The notes beneath the pieces were generated by a model. That model did not search any database. It was not told where the DNA came from and saw nothing but the letters and a program-made list of their open reading frames with translations. From Flavobacteriaceae bacterium (GTDB lineage: Bacteria > Bacteroidota > Bacteroidia > Flavobacteriales > Flavobacteriaceae): DNA of 9,458 nucleotides. The stretch is taken from NCBI GenBank assembly GCA_026992695.1, contig JALWYP010000003.1:1-9458 (forward strand). Direction: 5' to 3'. Shown piece after piece: positions 1-7,275 of this stretch (position 1 is its first letter; the number at the start of each line of letters is the position of its first letter). Made by a program: the position numbers and the translations under genes.

Positions 1-695
1 AATGAGTCTCTTTTTCTTCTTCGTTCTTCCATTAAGCGTTCTCTTTCTGCTTTCTTCTCTTCGATAAGTTTTTCACGTTCTGAAACAGCTTCTTCTTCTT
101 CGGCAGAAAGCTCTTCGCGTTTTTCAACTTCTTTCTTTTCTTTTTTGCCTCTAACTTGTTTGCGTTTATTAGCTCTGTTAATACTTCGTAAAACAATATC
201 GCTAATGTCGTTTCGTTTTGCGGCAAATAACATTACTACATCGGCAGATTTGTCAAAGATAAAATCATATTTTTTGTTTACAGCAATTTCTTGCACAATA
301 TTAAATACTTGGTCTTGTATGGGTTGTACTAATTGGCGTCTTTGTATGTCTAAATCGCCATTAGGACCAAAACGATCTTGCTGGTATTGCAACATTTCGT
401 CTTCTAAGATTTTTATTTCTTCTTCTCGTTCTTCAATTAACTCTTGTGTTAGTAAAACTCGCTCTTTGCTTAAATCAAGTTTCATTTGCTTGATTTTGTT
501 ATTCTTTTTTTCGATGTCTTTTTTCCAACGTTGCACTTTTGCATCTAGTTGGATGGTTGCTTCTTGATATTCCGGAACACTTTCAAGGATGTATTCCATA
601 TCTATGTAACCAATACGTACACCTCTTTGAGCAGTTACCGAAACGGTAATTCCAAAAAAAAGTAGCGTGATTAAAATTAATTTACTTGTTTTCAT
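1..695 (-). CDS. OmpH/Skp family periplasmic chaperone (3' end beyond window)
   Basis: Reading from an ATG at 695, the frame stays open for 231 codons to the window edge, so the C-terminus is missing. Residues 1-22 form a signal peptide (basic MKTSK, hydrophobic core, VTA before Q23). The mature start RGVRIGYIDMEYILESVPEY is the typical OmpH/Skp opening, followed by a long charged coiled-coil at about 50-105. A conserved flavobacterial stretch follows: FGPNGDL at 109-115, QPIQDQVF at 124-131 and KYDFIFDKSADVVMLF at 142-157. From about 173 the protein is almost entirely K/R/E, an extension that E. coli Skp (about 160 residues) lacks. Family role: holding unfolded outer-membrane proteins in the periplasm for delivery to BamA. 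It lies 40 bases after bamA, consistent with one transcript. Flavobacteria often carry a second ompH next, which would lie off this window. The family call is secure; the exact client set is not known. Confidence 0.93.
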   Translation of the reverse strand, partial: MKTSKLILITLLFFGITVSVTAQRGVRIGYIDMEYILESVPEYQEATIQLDAKVQRWKKDIEKKNNKIKQMKLDLSKERVLLTQELIEEREEEIKILEDEMLQYQQDRFGPNGDLDIQRRQLVQPIQDQVFNIVQEIAVNKKYDFIFDKSADVVMLFAAKRNDISDIVLRSINRANKRKQVRGKKEKKEVEKREELSAEEEEAVSEREKLIEEKKAERERLMEERRRKRDS

Positions 696-735
696 AATTG
701 CTTGGTTGTTGTTTAAGAAAATATCGTGCCAAATT

Positions 736-3300
736 TTAAAATTGTTGTCCTATTATAAAATGTGTTTCCCATCCGTTTTTAGTAGTTCCGCCTAGTACGG
801 GGTCAAATCCGTAGGCAAAATCAATTCCTAATAATCCAAATGCCGGCATAAATATACGAATTCCTGCTCCAGCAGAACGTTTTAGGCTAAAAGGATTGTA
901 ATTTTTAAATCCGTCATAGGCTCCACCTGCTTCAAAAAACCCTTGTACATAGATAGATGCCAACTGTTTTAATGTAACAGGGTATCTTAACTCTAACGTA
1001 TATTTATTGTAAATAGTATTTCCGTCTACTGTAGAAAGTGATTGGTTAGGGTATCCTCTAAGTTGTATAACTTCTCTTCCGTCTAGACTAAATGAACCCA
1101 ATCCGTCACCACCTACAAAAAATCGTTCAAATGGTGGAACTCCACGGTATTTGTTATAGGCTCCTAAGAAGCCAAATTCGGTTTTGGTTCTTAGTACAAA
1201 TTTTCCTACCATACGTGTGTACCACGTTCCGCTAAATTTTACTTTGTAATATTCTAGCCATTTAAAGCGTTCTTGATCTATTTCTGAAATTCTATCGTTG
1301 TCTTCTTGTGGGTCTAATCCGTCTCTTTCGGCAGCTAAATCTTTAAAATTGGTTTTACTAAATGAAGAATAAGGTAAGGTTAGTTTTGCGGTTAAGCTAA
1401 ACTCAGACCCAGCCATTGGGAAAATAGGGTTTGTGCTTGTGTTATTTCTGCTTAAGCCAATTGTATATGCTAAGTTATTAGAAACACCGTCTCCAAAAGT
1501 AAACAAACCGGTGTTGTAATTTTTTAAGTTATAATGTTGAAAACTTACAGCTTGCGAGAGCGTAAAGAAATCGTCTGGCCATTTTAATCGTTTGGCAATT
1601 CCTACCGAAGCTCCTGTAATTAAAAATTTTCGACTTTTATCAACATCTCTGCGTCTAAAATCATAAAAATATTGAACTGTATGTGAAAAAGAAGTACTTA
1701 ATTGATAGGGGTTTTTTCCTCCAAGCCAAGGCTCTACTATAGATAGGCTATAGGTTTGATAAAAACTACTTCCTTGGGCACGAAGTGAAAGTTTTTGTCC
1801 GTCTCCCATTGGTACGGGCTTGTATGCTTTACCATTAAAAATATTTCGTAACGAAAAGTTGTTAAAAGAAAGTCCTAATGTACCTACAAAACCTCCTCCA
1901 CCGTATCCGCCTTGAAGTTCTATTTGGCTTGAGCCTTTTTCTACTACCGAATATTCAATATCTACTAATCCGTTATTTGGGTCAACATTTTTAAAGTTAG
2001 GCGAAAGTTGTTCGGGGTCAAAATATCCTAATTGTCCAAGTTCTCTAATGGTACGTACTACTTTTCGTTTGCTGTATTTTTGTCCGGGTCTGGTACGTAA
2101 TTCTCGATAGATTACATGATCGTTTGTTTTGTCGTTTCCAACAACAGTAATATGGTTAAAGTGGGCTAATTTTCCTTCGTGAATTCTAATTTCAAAATCA
2201 ATAGTATCATTACGAACACCAACTTCAACGGGATTTATTCTTGAAAAAAGATAGCCGTTGTTTTGGTATATATTAGTAATATCATCGGCATCCGGATCTG
2301 TTTTGTCTTCAATACGCTCTTCTAGTAAAACACCGTTATATGTATCTCCTTCATTAATACCGAGGGCTTGTTTAAGTTGTTGGTCTGTATAAACACTGTT
2401 TCCGATAAACCGAATGTTACCAAAATAATATTTTTTACCTTCTTCTATGTTAAACTGTAAAGCAATATTTTTGTCGTCTTTAACAATGAGTGTGTCTTTT
2501 ATAATTCTCGCATCCCTATAACCACTGGATTTGTATTTTTTTAAGATAGAAGCTTTGTCTTCGGCAAGTAAGGATTCGCTGTATTTTGATCGTTTCCAAA
2601 AACGTCCGGGAAACTTTACTTTTGTGTTTTTCATTGCGCGACGTAGTTTTTTGTCGCTTAGTTGTTTGTTTCCTTCAAAAGTTATTTTACTAACTTTTAC
2701 TCGTTCTTTTTTATCTATATTTATATGAAGATTTTTGCCTTTTTCAACGCCGGTAGAATCTAAAAAGGGAGTGGAGGTAATGGTAACTTCGGTATTTAAG
2801 AAACCGTTTTTACGGTATTTGTTTTTAATGTAGTTTTTTGTGTTTGTAAGTAAATTTTGGGTAATTTTAACTCCGGGTTTAAGGTTATTGTCTTTAATTA
2901 TTTCTTTTATTTTTCCCTTTTTAACCCCTTCTATAGTGACTTTTTTCATTTTAGGAAGCTCTACAATGTAAAGTTCTAAATCTACCTTATCTCCCTCTAC
3001 ATTTGTTACGTAAAAAGCGATATCGCTAAAGAGGTTTTGTTCCCACAATTTTTTGGTAACGGCACTTAGCTTTTCTCCGGGGATGTATATACGATCTCCA
3101 ATTTTTAACCCTGTAAAAGCAATAACGGTACGTTCGTTAAAGTTTTGCTCGCCGGTTACGGTTATGGAGTTAATGGTGTATTTTTGTCCGCTGTCTAAAA
3201 TATTTTGTTGCGCCATCAATTGTGAGCTTCCTATCCAAGATAGAAGCACAAAAATGAAAGTTTTAATATATAAAGTAGAGCTATTCCTTAAGTTGTTCAC
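736..3300 (-). CDS. bamA: BamA, outer membrane protein assembly factor
   Basis: Central barrel of the BAM complex, which folds beta-barrel proteins into the outer membrane. From the GTG at 3300 it has 854 residues. Residues 1-30 form a signal peptide ending LMA before QQN. Five POTRA domains follow at roughly 41-116, 117-198, 199-289, 290-377 and 378-455, then the barrel from about 456 (GGYGGGGFVGTLGLSFNNF) to the terminal Phe of HFIIGQQF, the usual outer-membrane end signal. The loop-6 signature appears as LRGYPN at 747-752 (VRGF in E. coli). About 40 acidic residues at 645-685 enlarge the region matching E. coli loop 5. The gene overlaps the 3' end of uppS by 20 bases. No ATG precedes the signal peptide: GTG 3300 was chosen because GGAAAA lies just upstream, and the alternative is TTG at 3312, adding four residues. 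Fourth gene of the envelope cluster. Confidence 0.96.
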   Translation of the reverse strand: MNNLRNSSTLYIKTFIFVLLSWIGSSQLMAQQNILDSGQKYTINSITVTGEQNFNERTVIAFTGLKIGDRIYIPGEKLSAVTKKLWEQNLFSDIAFYVTNVEGDKVDLELYIVELPKMKKVTIEGVKKGKIKEIIKDNNLKPGVKITQNLLTNTKNYIKNKYRKNGFLNTEVTITSTPFLDSTGVEKGKNLHINIDKKERVKVSKITFEGNKQLSDKKLRRAMKNTKVKFPGRFWKRSKYSESLLAEDKASILKKYKSSGYRDARIIKDTLIVKDDKNIALQFNIEEGKKYYFGNIRFIGNSVYTDQQLKQALGINEGDTYNGVLLEERIEDKTDPDADDITNIYQNNGYLFSRINPVEVGVRNDTIDFEIRIHEGKLAHFNHITVVGNDKTNDHVIYRELRTRPGQKYSKRKVVRTIRELGQLGYFDPEQLSPNFKNVDPNNGLVDIEYSVVEKGSSQIELQGGYGGGGFVGTLGLSFNNFSLRNIFNGKAYKPVPMGDGQKLSLRAQGSSFYQTYSLSIVEPWLGGKNPYQLSTSFSHTVQYFYDFRRRDVDKSRKFLITGASVGIAKRLKWPDDFFTLSQAVSFQHYNLKNYNTGLFTFGDGVSNNLAYTIGLSRNNTSTNPIFPMAGSEFSLTAKLTLPYSSFSKTNFKDLAAERDGLDPQEDNDRISEIDQERFKWLEYYKVKFSGTWYTRMVGKFVLRTKTEFGFLGAYNKYRGVPPFERFFVGGDGLGSFSLDGREVIQLRGYPNQSLSTVDGNTIYNKYTLELRYPVTLKQLASIYVQGFFEAGGAYDGFKNYNPFSLKRSAGAGIRIFMPAFGLLGIDFAYGFDPVLGGTTKNGWETHFIIGQQF

Positions 3301-4024
3301 TGGTTTTTCCAAATCTACGTTCTCTGTTTTGATAATTTAACAATGCTTTAAATAAATCTTCTTTTTTAAAATCGGGCCAAAGGGTATCTGTAAAATACAA
3401 TTCGGCGTAAGCAATTTGCCATAATAAGAAATTACTAATGCGTTGCTCACCGCTGGTACGCACTAATAAATCTACATCTGGTAAATTTTTGGTGTAAAGA
3501 TGATTATTTATAACGGTTTCATCAATATCTGACGGCGAAATTAGGTTATTTTTAACTTTATGACTAATCTCTTTAACAGTTTTTAAAATTTCTTCTCGCG
3601 AACCATAGCTTAAAGCAATGGTTAATGTCATTCTATTGTTAGTTTTTGTTGCATTGATTACCTCCAGTAATTCGGCATGCACTTTTGATGGAAGTGCATT
3701 TAAATTACCAATGGCATTTAATTTTATGTTATTTTTTTGTAATGTTTTTTGGTTTTTTCTTAATGAAGAGACCAAAAGCTTCATTAGTAAATCTATTTCT
3801 CGCTGCGGTCTGTTCCAGTTTTCGGTAGAAAAAGCGTAAAGTGTTAAATAAGGTATGCCAATTTCTGCACAACCTTCTACGACTTCTTTTACCGATTTTG
3901 AGCCCTGTTCATGACCTTTGGTTCTAAACAAACCCTTGCTTTTTGCCCATCTTCCGTTGCCATCCATAATCACGGCGAGGTGTTTGGGTAAGGATGTTTT
4001 GTTTATTTGGTCTTCTAGGGTCAT
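3281..4024 (-). CDS. uppS: Undecaprenyl diphosphate synthase (cis-prenyltransferase)
   Basis: Adds isopentenyl units in cis to farnesyl diphosphate to make the C55 carrier lipid for peptidoglycan and surface glycans; acts at the cytoplasmic face of the inner membrane. At 247 residues it has normal family length. Visible signatures in order: VIMDGNGRWA at 18-27 with catalytic Asp21; H38 in the KGHEQG segment; YAFSTENW at 63-70; and RTSGEQRISNFLLWQ at 189-203, whose two arginines and serine bind the isopentenyl diphosphate; then AELYF at 207-211 with the metal-associated Glu208, and LWPDF. The ATG at 4024 lies 5 bases after the DUF6089 stop, and the 3' end overlaps bamA, so translation with both neighbours may be coupled. 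All key residues are present. Cytosolic, with no signal peptide, unlike the three envelope proteins encoded around it. Confidence 0.97.
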   Translation of the reverse strand: MTLEDQINKTSLPKHLAVIMDGNGRWAKSKGLFRTKGHEQGSKSVKEVVEGCAEIGIPYLTLYAFSTENWNRPQREIDLLMKLLVSSLRKNQKTLQKNNIKLNAIGNLNALPSKVHAELLEVINATKTNNRMTLTIALSYGSREEILKTVKEISHKVKNNLISPSDIDETVINNHLYTKNLPDVDLLVRTSGEQRISNFLLWQIAYAELYFTDTLWPDFKKEDLFKALLNYQNRERRFGKTSEQLKE

Positions 4025-4029
4025 TAGGG

Positions 4030-4725
4030 TTAAAAGTTACAGTAACAGGGTTTTCTTCCAAAAGCAAAAGTAACTGTAATGCCTGAAAAAACATACCAAT
4101 CATTACTGTTTACGTTTCCAAATCGGAGCGATGGTTCGTTTTCTAAGCCGTTAACCGGATAACTTCCATCTAAATCATCGGTAAAGGTATATCTTGCTCC
4201 AATTTCAAAACCTACTTGCATATTGGTGCTAATAAATGTTTTATATCCTACTACCATTGGTATGGCTATTGAACCTGCTTTGTCGTAATCAATAATTTTG
4301 TTGCTACTAATTCGTTTGTAAAGCGCATTGTAACCAAAATATGTAAGTCCTGTATATAAATAGGGTGTTCCTATAATGCGCTGACTGTGTACGTTAAATT
4401 CTTTAAAAGTAAACTCAAGACCAACAGAGGCTTCAAAAATTGTATTGGTAAAACTATAGCCTCTTTGTTGTCTTCTTTTGTCGTTAGCATCTATGTCATT
4501 ACCTTCTATGTTTCCATACAACAAGGTTGCTCTAAAGGCGTGTCTCGCAGAGCGGTTCCATTTAAAAATGCCTCCAAAAACTGGGGTTTTTGGAGCAATG
4601 TATGTTGTTTTACCTACATCGCCTATATAATTTGCTCCTCCTACAAATCCCCCAATTTCGTAGGTTTGAGATAAGGAGATAAAGGGCAAAAAATAAATAA
4701 ATAGTTTTAAAAATATGCGCGTCAT
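4030..4725 (-). CDS. DUF6089 family protein, predicted outer-membrane beta-barrel
   Basis: From ATG 4725 the product has 231 residues. Residues 1-20 (MTRIFLKLFIYFLPFISLSQ) look like a signal peptide. The mature part is a chain of short amphipathic strands with aromatic ends, as in small outer-membrane barrels: EIGGFVGGANYIGDVG early, RHAFRATLLYGNI at about 61-73, IGTPYLYTGLTYFGYNAL near 119-136, and MQVGFEIGARYTF near 168-180. These match the Bacteroidota family DUF6089, whose function is not established. The protein ends GRKPCYCNF, with a Cys-x-Cys pair beside the C-terminus. The frame can be extended to an ATG at 4776, but a promoter-like TAGTTTTG at 4743-4750 and the position of the signal peptide favour 4725. 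It precedes uppS by 5 bases and heads the uppS-bamA-ompH run, suggesting an envelope-related role. That role is inference from position only. Confidence 0.85.
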   Translation of the reverse strand: MTRIFLKLFIYFLPFISLSQTYEIGGFVGGANYIGDVGKTTYIAPKTPVFGGIFKWNRSARHAFRATLLYGNIEGNDIDANDKRRQQRGYSFTNTIFEASVGLEFTFKEFNVHSQRIIGTPYLYTGLTYFGYNALYKRISSNKIIDYDKAGSIAIPMVVGYKTFISTNMQVGFEIGARYTFTDDLDGSYPVNGLENEPSLRFGNVNSNDWYVFSGITVTFAFGRKPCYCNF

Positions 4726-4742
4726 AACTTCTAAAAAGTTTG

Positions 4743-4750
4743 CAAAACTA
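4743..4750 (-). promoter_or_regulatory. Candidate -7 promoter element for DUF6089-uppS-bamA-ompH
   Basis: On the minus strand TAGTTTTG matches the Bacteroidota primary-sigma -7 consensus TAnnTTTG exactly and is followed by CAAA. It ends 17 bases before ATG 4725, giving a leader of about ten bases. No convincing TTG at -33 is visible at the usual spacing, so this rests on one box. Confidence 0.45.
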
Positions 4751-4909
4751 CATAAATTTTTCGTTTTAGAGTGCATAAAACAAGCGAAATAACCTTGTAG
4801 TTTTAATTTGTTTTCTTATTAATTTGAAGTAATAATATAGAATAAGGATGCTATAAAAAAACTTCTGTTGTAAAACACAATTTGAGGCAATTTATTGTAA
4901 AAAAAGGGA

Positions 4910-5794
4910 TTAATTACGTTTGTCCTTACCCCAAAGTAATTTTTCGCGGAGGGTTTTTATAAAAGTAGTGTTTTGAAGTTGCACCAAATTAATAGAAAAA
5001 GAAGCTTTTTTTATGGTTATAATGGTTTGGTTTGTAAGTGTTGTTATCCTTGAATCTAACGAAATTAGATATTCTTTTTCTCTACCCGAAACTTGCAATG
5101 TTAACACACTATTATCGGGTATAACAAAAGGTCTGGCATTTAGATTATGAGGAGCAATGGGTGTGATAATTAGGCTTCCTGTTTGAGGAGCAATTACGGG
5201 TCCGCCACAACTTAACGAGTAGCCTGTAGAGCCTGTAGGCGTGCTTATTATAAGTCCATCAGACCAATAGGAAGTAAGATATTCATCATCTATATGCGTT
5301 TCTACTTTAATCATCGAAGTAGTATTTTTTCGGTTAATGGCTACTTCGTTTAACGCAAAATTTAATGTAGTTAGCTTTTTTTTATGAGGTTTTGTTTCTA
5401 CTTGTAATAAACTTCTTTTAGATAAGGTATAATTGCCGTCAAAGATTTGATGAATGCTTTCGGTAATTTTTTCCTTAGGAATGGTTGCCAAAAACCCTAA
5501 TCTTCCGGTGTTGATACCTACAATAGGAATACCTAAATCTCCTACATAAGTAACCGATTTAAGCAAAGTGCCATCACCCCCAATACTAATAAACAAGTCA
5601 TAGGTTGTGTCTAATTGGGAGAAGGAAGAAACATTTTGAACACTTTTGTTTAACTCGGAATTGTTTTTTATTTCGCTTAAAAAATTTTCTTCAATACAGA
5701 TTGAAGCATTTCGGCTTTTTAAAACCAAAAGAATTTGCAGAATGTAGGTTTCTGTATTTTTATGATAAAACTGACCGTAAATGCCTACTTTCAT
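4910..5794 (-). CDS. nadK: NAD kinase
   Basis: Phosphorylates NAD at the 2' position to make NADP, using ATP or polyphosphate; cytosolic. The 294 residues match family size. The diagnostic motifs are present: IGGDGT at 71-76 with catalytic Asp74; the GINTGRLGFL loop at 93-102; the NE pair at 149-150 ahead of a basic segment; and SDGLIISTPTGSTGYSLSCGGP at 178-199, the glycine- and threonine-rich NAD-binding motif. HNLNARPFVIPD at 216-227 is also typical. ATG 5794 lies 4 bases after the stop of the CBS-domain gene, so the two are almost certainly co-transcribed. After its stop there is a 184-base gap before the DUF6089 gene containing T-rich runs but no strong hairpin, so read-through into the envelope genes is possible. 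Confidence 0.96.
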   Translation of the reverse strand: MKVGIYGQFYHKNTETYILQILLVLKSRNASICIEENFLSEIKNNSELNKSVQNVSSFSQLDTTYDLFISIGGDGTLLKSVTYVGDLGIPIVGINTGRLGFLATIPKEKITESIHQIFDGNYTLSKRSLLQVETKPHKKKLTTLNFALNEVAINRKNTTSMIKVETHIDDEYLTSYWSDGLIISTPTGSTGYSLSCGGPVIAPQTGSLIITPIAPHNLNARPFVIPDNSVLTLQVSGREKEYLISLDSRITTLTNQTIITIKKASFSINLVQLQNTTFIKTLREKLLWGKDKRN

Positions 5795-5798
5795 AAGG

Positions 5799-6455
5799 TT
5801 AGATATTTAGATATTTGTTAAGGTAGTCGCTTCGTTCTTTAAGGTCTTGCAATAATTTATCTTCATCGTGTTGCGAGATTACACTATATCCATAGCGTCT
5901 AAAAGTTTGGACAATTGCATTCATGCCAATGTGACCAATTTTAATGGTAATTTGGGTAGTATCTCCTAAAACTTTAGAAATAAACAAACCCAAAATTGTT
6001 GCTTCGTTAGATTCGATGATTTGACAAACTTCACTAAACGAATAATCCGTACTGTTTTTTTCAACAACAATAATTCCTCCGGCTTCGTTTAAAAAAGGAG
6101 TATTGTTAAAAATGGCGATAATATCGTTTAACTCATAATACCCCAAATACGTGTTGTTTTTTCCTAAAACCGGCATGATATTAGAAGCCTGAAGCGCAAA
6201 GGCTTCAAGGATGTCTAACCAGTTGGTTTGTTCTCTAACAAAAAAAGGCTCAACGGCATATTGATAATCCTGTAAGGTTTTGTTAGATTGAAAACAATGT
6301 ACATCATTTTCAGAAATACAACCTATAAACGCCCCGTCTTTTAGCACGGGAATATGACTGTAGGTAAGTTGATTAAACGCCTCTTGTACCTCAGCAATTG
6401 TAGATGATAAGGTAAAGGGTTTTATGTCGTTAATAATGTATTGTTGTGTGTTCAC
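5799..6455 (-). CDS. Tandem CBS-domain protein with ACT-like C-terminus
   Basis: From GTG 6455 the product has 218 residues and no signal peptide or membrane segment. Residues about 8-56 and 66-116 look like a CBS pair: the first has HIPVLKDGAFIGCISENDV (34-52), the second has IMPVLGKNNTYLGYYELND (93-111). CBS pairs generally bind adenosine-containing ligands. Residues about 126-193 (GGIIVVEKN, YSFSEVCQIIESNEATIL, ITIKI, TFRRYGYSV) resemble an ACT fold as in AcuB-type proteins; this is judged by eye. A charged helix ends the protein. There is no enzymatic domain, which suggests a sensor or regulatory partner. The gene is 4 bases upstream of nadK, so control of NAD kinase by an adenine nucleotide is an attractive but unproven idea. 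A longer frame from a TTG at 6608 is unlikely because it would run over the pdxJ promoter and start. An ATG at 6460 is out of frame and stops at once. Confidence 0.88.
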   Translation of the reverse strand: MNTQQYIINDIKPFTLSSTIAEVQEAFNQLTYSHIPVLKDGAFIGCISENDVHCFQSNKTLQDYQYAVEPFFVREQTNWLDILEAFALQASNIMPVLGKNNTYLGYYELNDIIAIFNNTPFLNEAGGIIVVEKNSTDYSFSEVCQIIESNEATILGLFISKVLGDTTQITIKIGHIGMNAIVQTFRRYGYSVISQHDEDKLLQDLKERSDYLNKYLNI

Positions 6456-6470
6456 GGCATTATTTTTTTG

Positions 6471-6477
6471 CAAATTA
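6471..6477 (-). promoter_or_regulatory. Weak candidate -7 element for the CBS-nadK pair
   Basis: On the minus strand TAATTTG followed by CAAA lies 15 bases before GTG 6455. It is one base short of TAnnTTTG but sits at nearly the same distance from the start as the elements before pdxJ and the DUF6089 gene. No -33 box is recognised. Confidence 0.25.
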
Positions 6478-6511
6478 CTTAAAAATACCTCGCAAAATGC
6501 ATACCTAATTG

Positions 6512-6519
6512 TATTTTTG
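6512..6519 (+). promoter_or_regulatory. Candidate -7 promoter element for pdxJ
   Basis: TATTTTTG matches the TAnnTTTG consensus of the Bacteroidota housekeeping sigma factor and is followed by CAAA. It ends 18 bases before ATG 6538. It also forms the right arm of an imperfect inverted repeat (GCAAAAT at 6492-6498, ATTTTTGC at 6513-6520). No clear -33 TTG is seen. Confidence 0.45.
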
Positions 6520-6537
6520 CAAAGTAAAACGAAACAA

Positions 6538-7251
6538 ATGACAAAGTTAAGTGTAAATATTAACAAAATAGCCACTTTGCGAAATGCAAGAGGAGGAACT
6601 ATTCCCAATGTAGTTGAAGCAGCAGTAAAGATTCAACAATTCGGGGCGCAGGGAATTACCGTTCACCCCAGACCTGATGAACGCCATATTAAATACCAAG
6701 ACGCGCAAGATTTAAAATCGGTTATTACCACCGAGTTTAATATTGAAGGAAATCCAATTAAAAAGTTTATCGACTTGGTGTTAAACATAAAACCCAATCA
6801 AGTAACTTTAGTGCCTGATTCGGTAGATGTGTTAACCTCAAATGCCGGATGGGATACCATTACACACCAATCGTTTTTAGTTGAAATAATTTCAGAATTT
6901 AAACGAAATAATATTCGAACTTCCATTTTTGTAGATCCTGTTTTATCTATCATTGAAGGAGCTGCAAAAACCGGAACCGACAGAATAGAGCTTTATACTG
7001 AAGCATTTGCCTCGCAGTACGCATTAGGTAACACCCAAGCCGTAAAACCGTATGCGCAATGTGCTCAAAAAGCCTTTGAACTGGGAATGGGCGTTAATGC
7101 AGGACACGATTTATCGCTACAAAACATTGCGTTTTTTAAACAAAATGTTCCTTATCTAGATGAAGTTTCAATAGGGCATGCACTTATTAGCGAAGCCTTA
7201 TATGAAGGGTTACACGTAGTAATTAAAAAATATCTTCAAGCACTAAAGTAA
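6538..7251 (+). CDS. pdxJ: Pyridoxine 5'-phosphate synthase PdxJ
   Basis: Condenses 1-deoxy-D-xylulose 5-phosphate with 3-amino-2-oxopropyl phosphate to give pyridoxine 5'-phosphate, the ring-closing step of the DXP-dependent vitamin B6 route; cytosolic TIM barrel. The 237 residues from ATG 6538 match family size. Motifs: LSVNINKIATLRNARGG at 4-20 (strand 1 and phosphate contacts); GITVHPRPDERHI at 39-51 with catalytic His43 and Arg45; EFNIEGN at 66-72 with Glu70; RIELYTE at 149-155; NAGHDLS at 187-193 with His190; and VSIGHALI at 210-217, the phosphate-binding glycine/histidine loop. The frame extends upstream to 6424, but that part overlaps the divergent CBS gene and lacks family similarity. 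First gene of the rightward run, 24 bases before the hydrolase. All expected catalytic residues are present. Confidence 0.97.
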   Translation: MTKLSVNINKIATLRNARGGTIPNVVEAAVKIQQFGAQGITVHPRPDERHIKYQDAQDLKSVITTEFNIEGNPIKKFIDLVLNIKPNQVTLVPDSVDVLTSNAGWDTITHQSFLVEIISEFKRNNIRTSIFVDPVLSIIEGAAKTGTDRIELYTEAFASQYALGNTQAVKPYAQCAQKAFELGMGVNAGHDLSLQNIAFFKQNVPYLDEVSIGHALISEALYEGLHVVIKKYLQALK

Positions 7252-7275
7252 TTCTCTAAAAGCCAAGACAACAAA

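Noticed and set aside
32..226. Minus-strand 64-codon Lys-rich frame
   Set aside because: Frame-shifted reading of the charged tail of the OmpH-like gene; the correct frame is open through this stretch with family motifs just before it.
145..567. Plus-strand 140-codon frame antisense to the OmpH-like gene
   Set aside because: It lies wholly opposite a clearly conserved coding region; the Ser/Phe/Leu-rich translation is what the complement of Glu/Lys-rich codons gives.
4726..4776. Longer DUF6089 start at ATG 4776
   Set aside because: It would put 17 extra residues in front of a well-formed signal peptide and lie upstream of the promoter-like box at 4743-4750.
4776..4909. Terminator between nadK and the DUF6089 gene
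   Set aside because: T-runs are present, but the only inverted repeats seen are stems of about five A/T-rich pairs with long loops, so no terminator is supported.
6424..6537. Upstream extension of pdxJ
   Set aside because: Overlaps the divergent CBS gene, and PdxJ similarity begins exactly at the methionine at 6538.
6456..6608. N-terminal extension of the CBS protein from a TTG at 6608
   Set aside because: It would cover the pdxJ start and promoter; the hydrophobic translated stretch looks like non-coding AT-rich DNA, and GTG 6455 gives the expected start and length.
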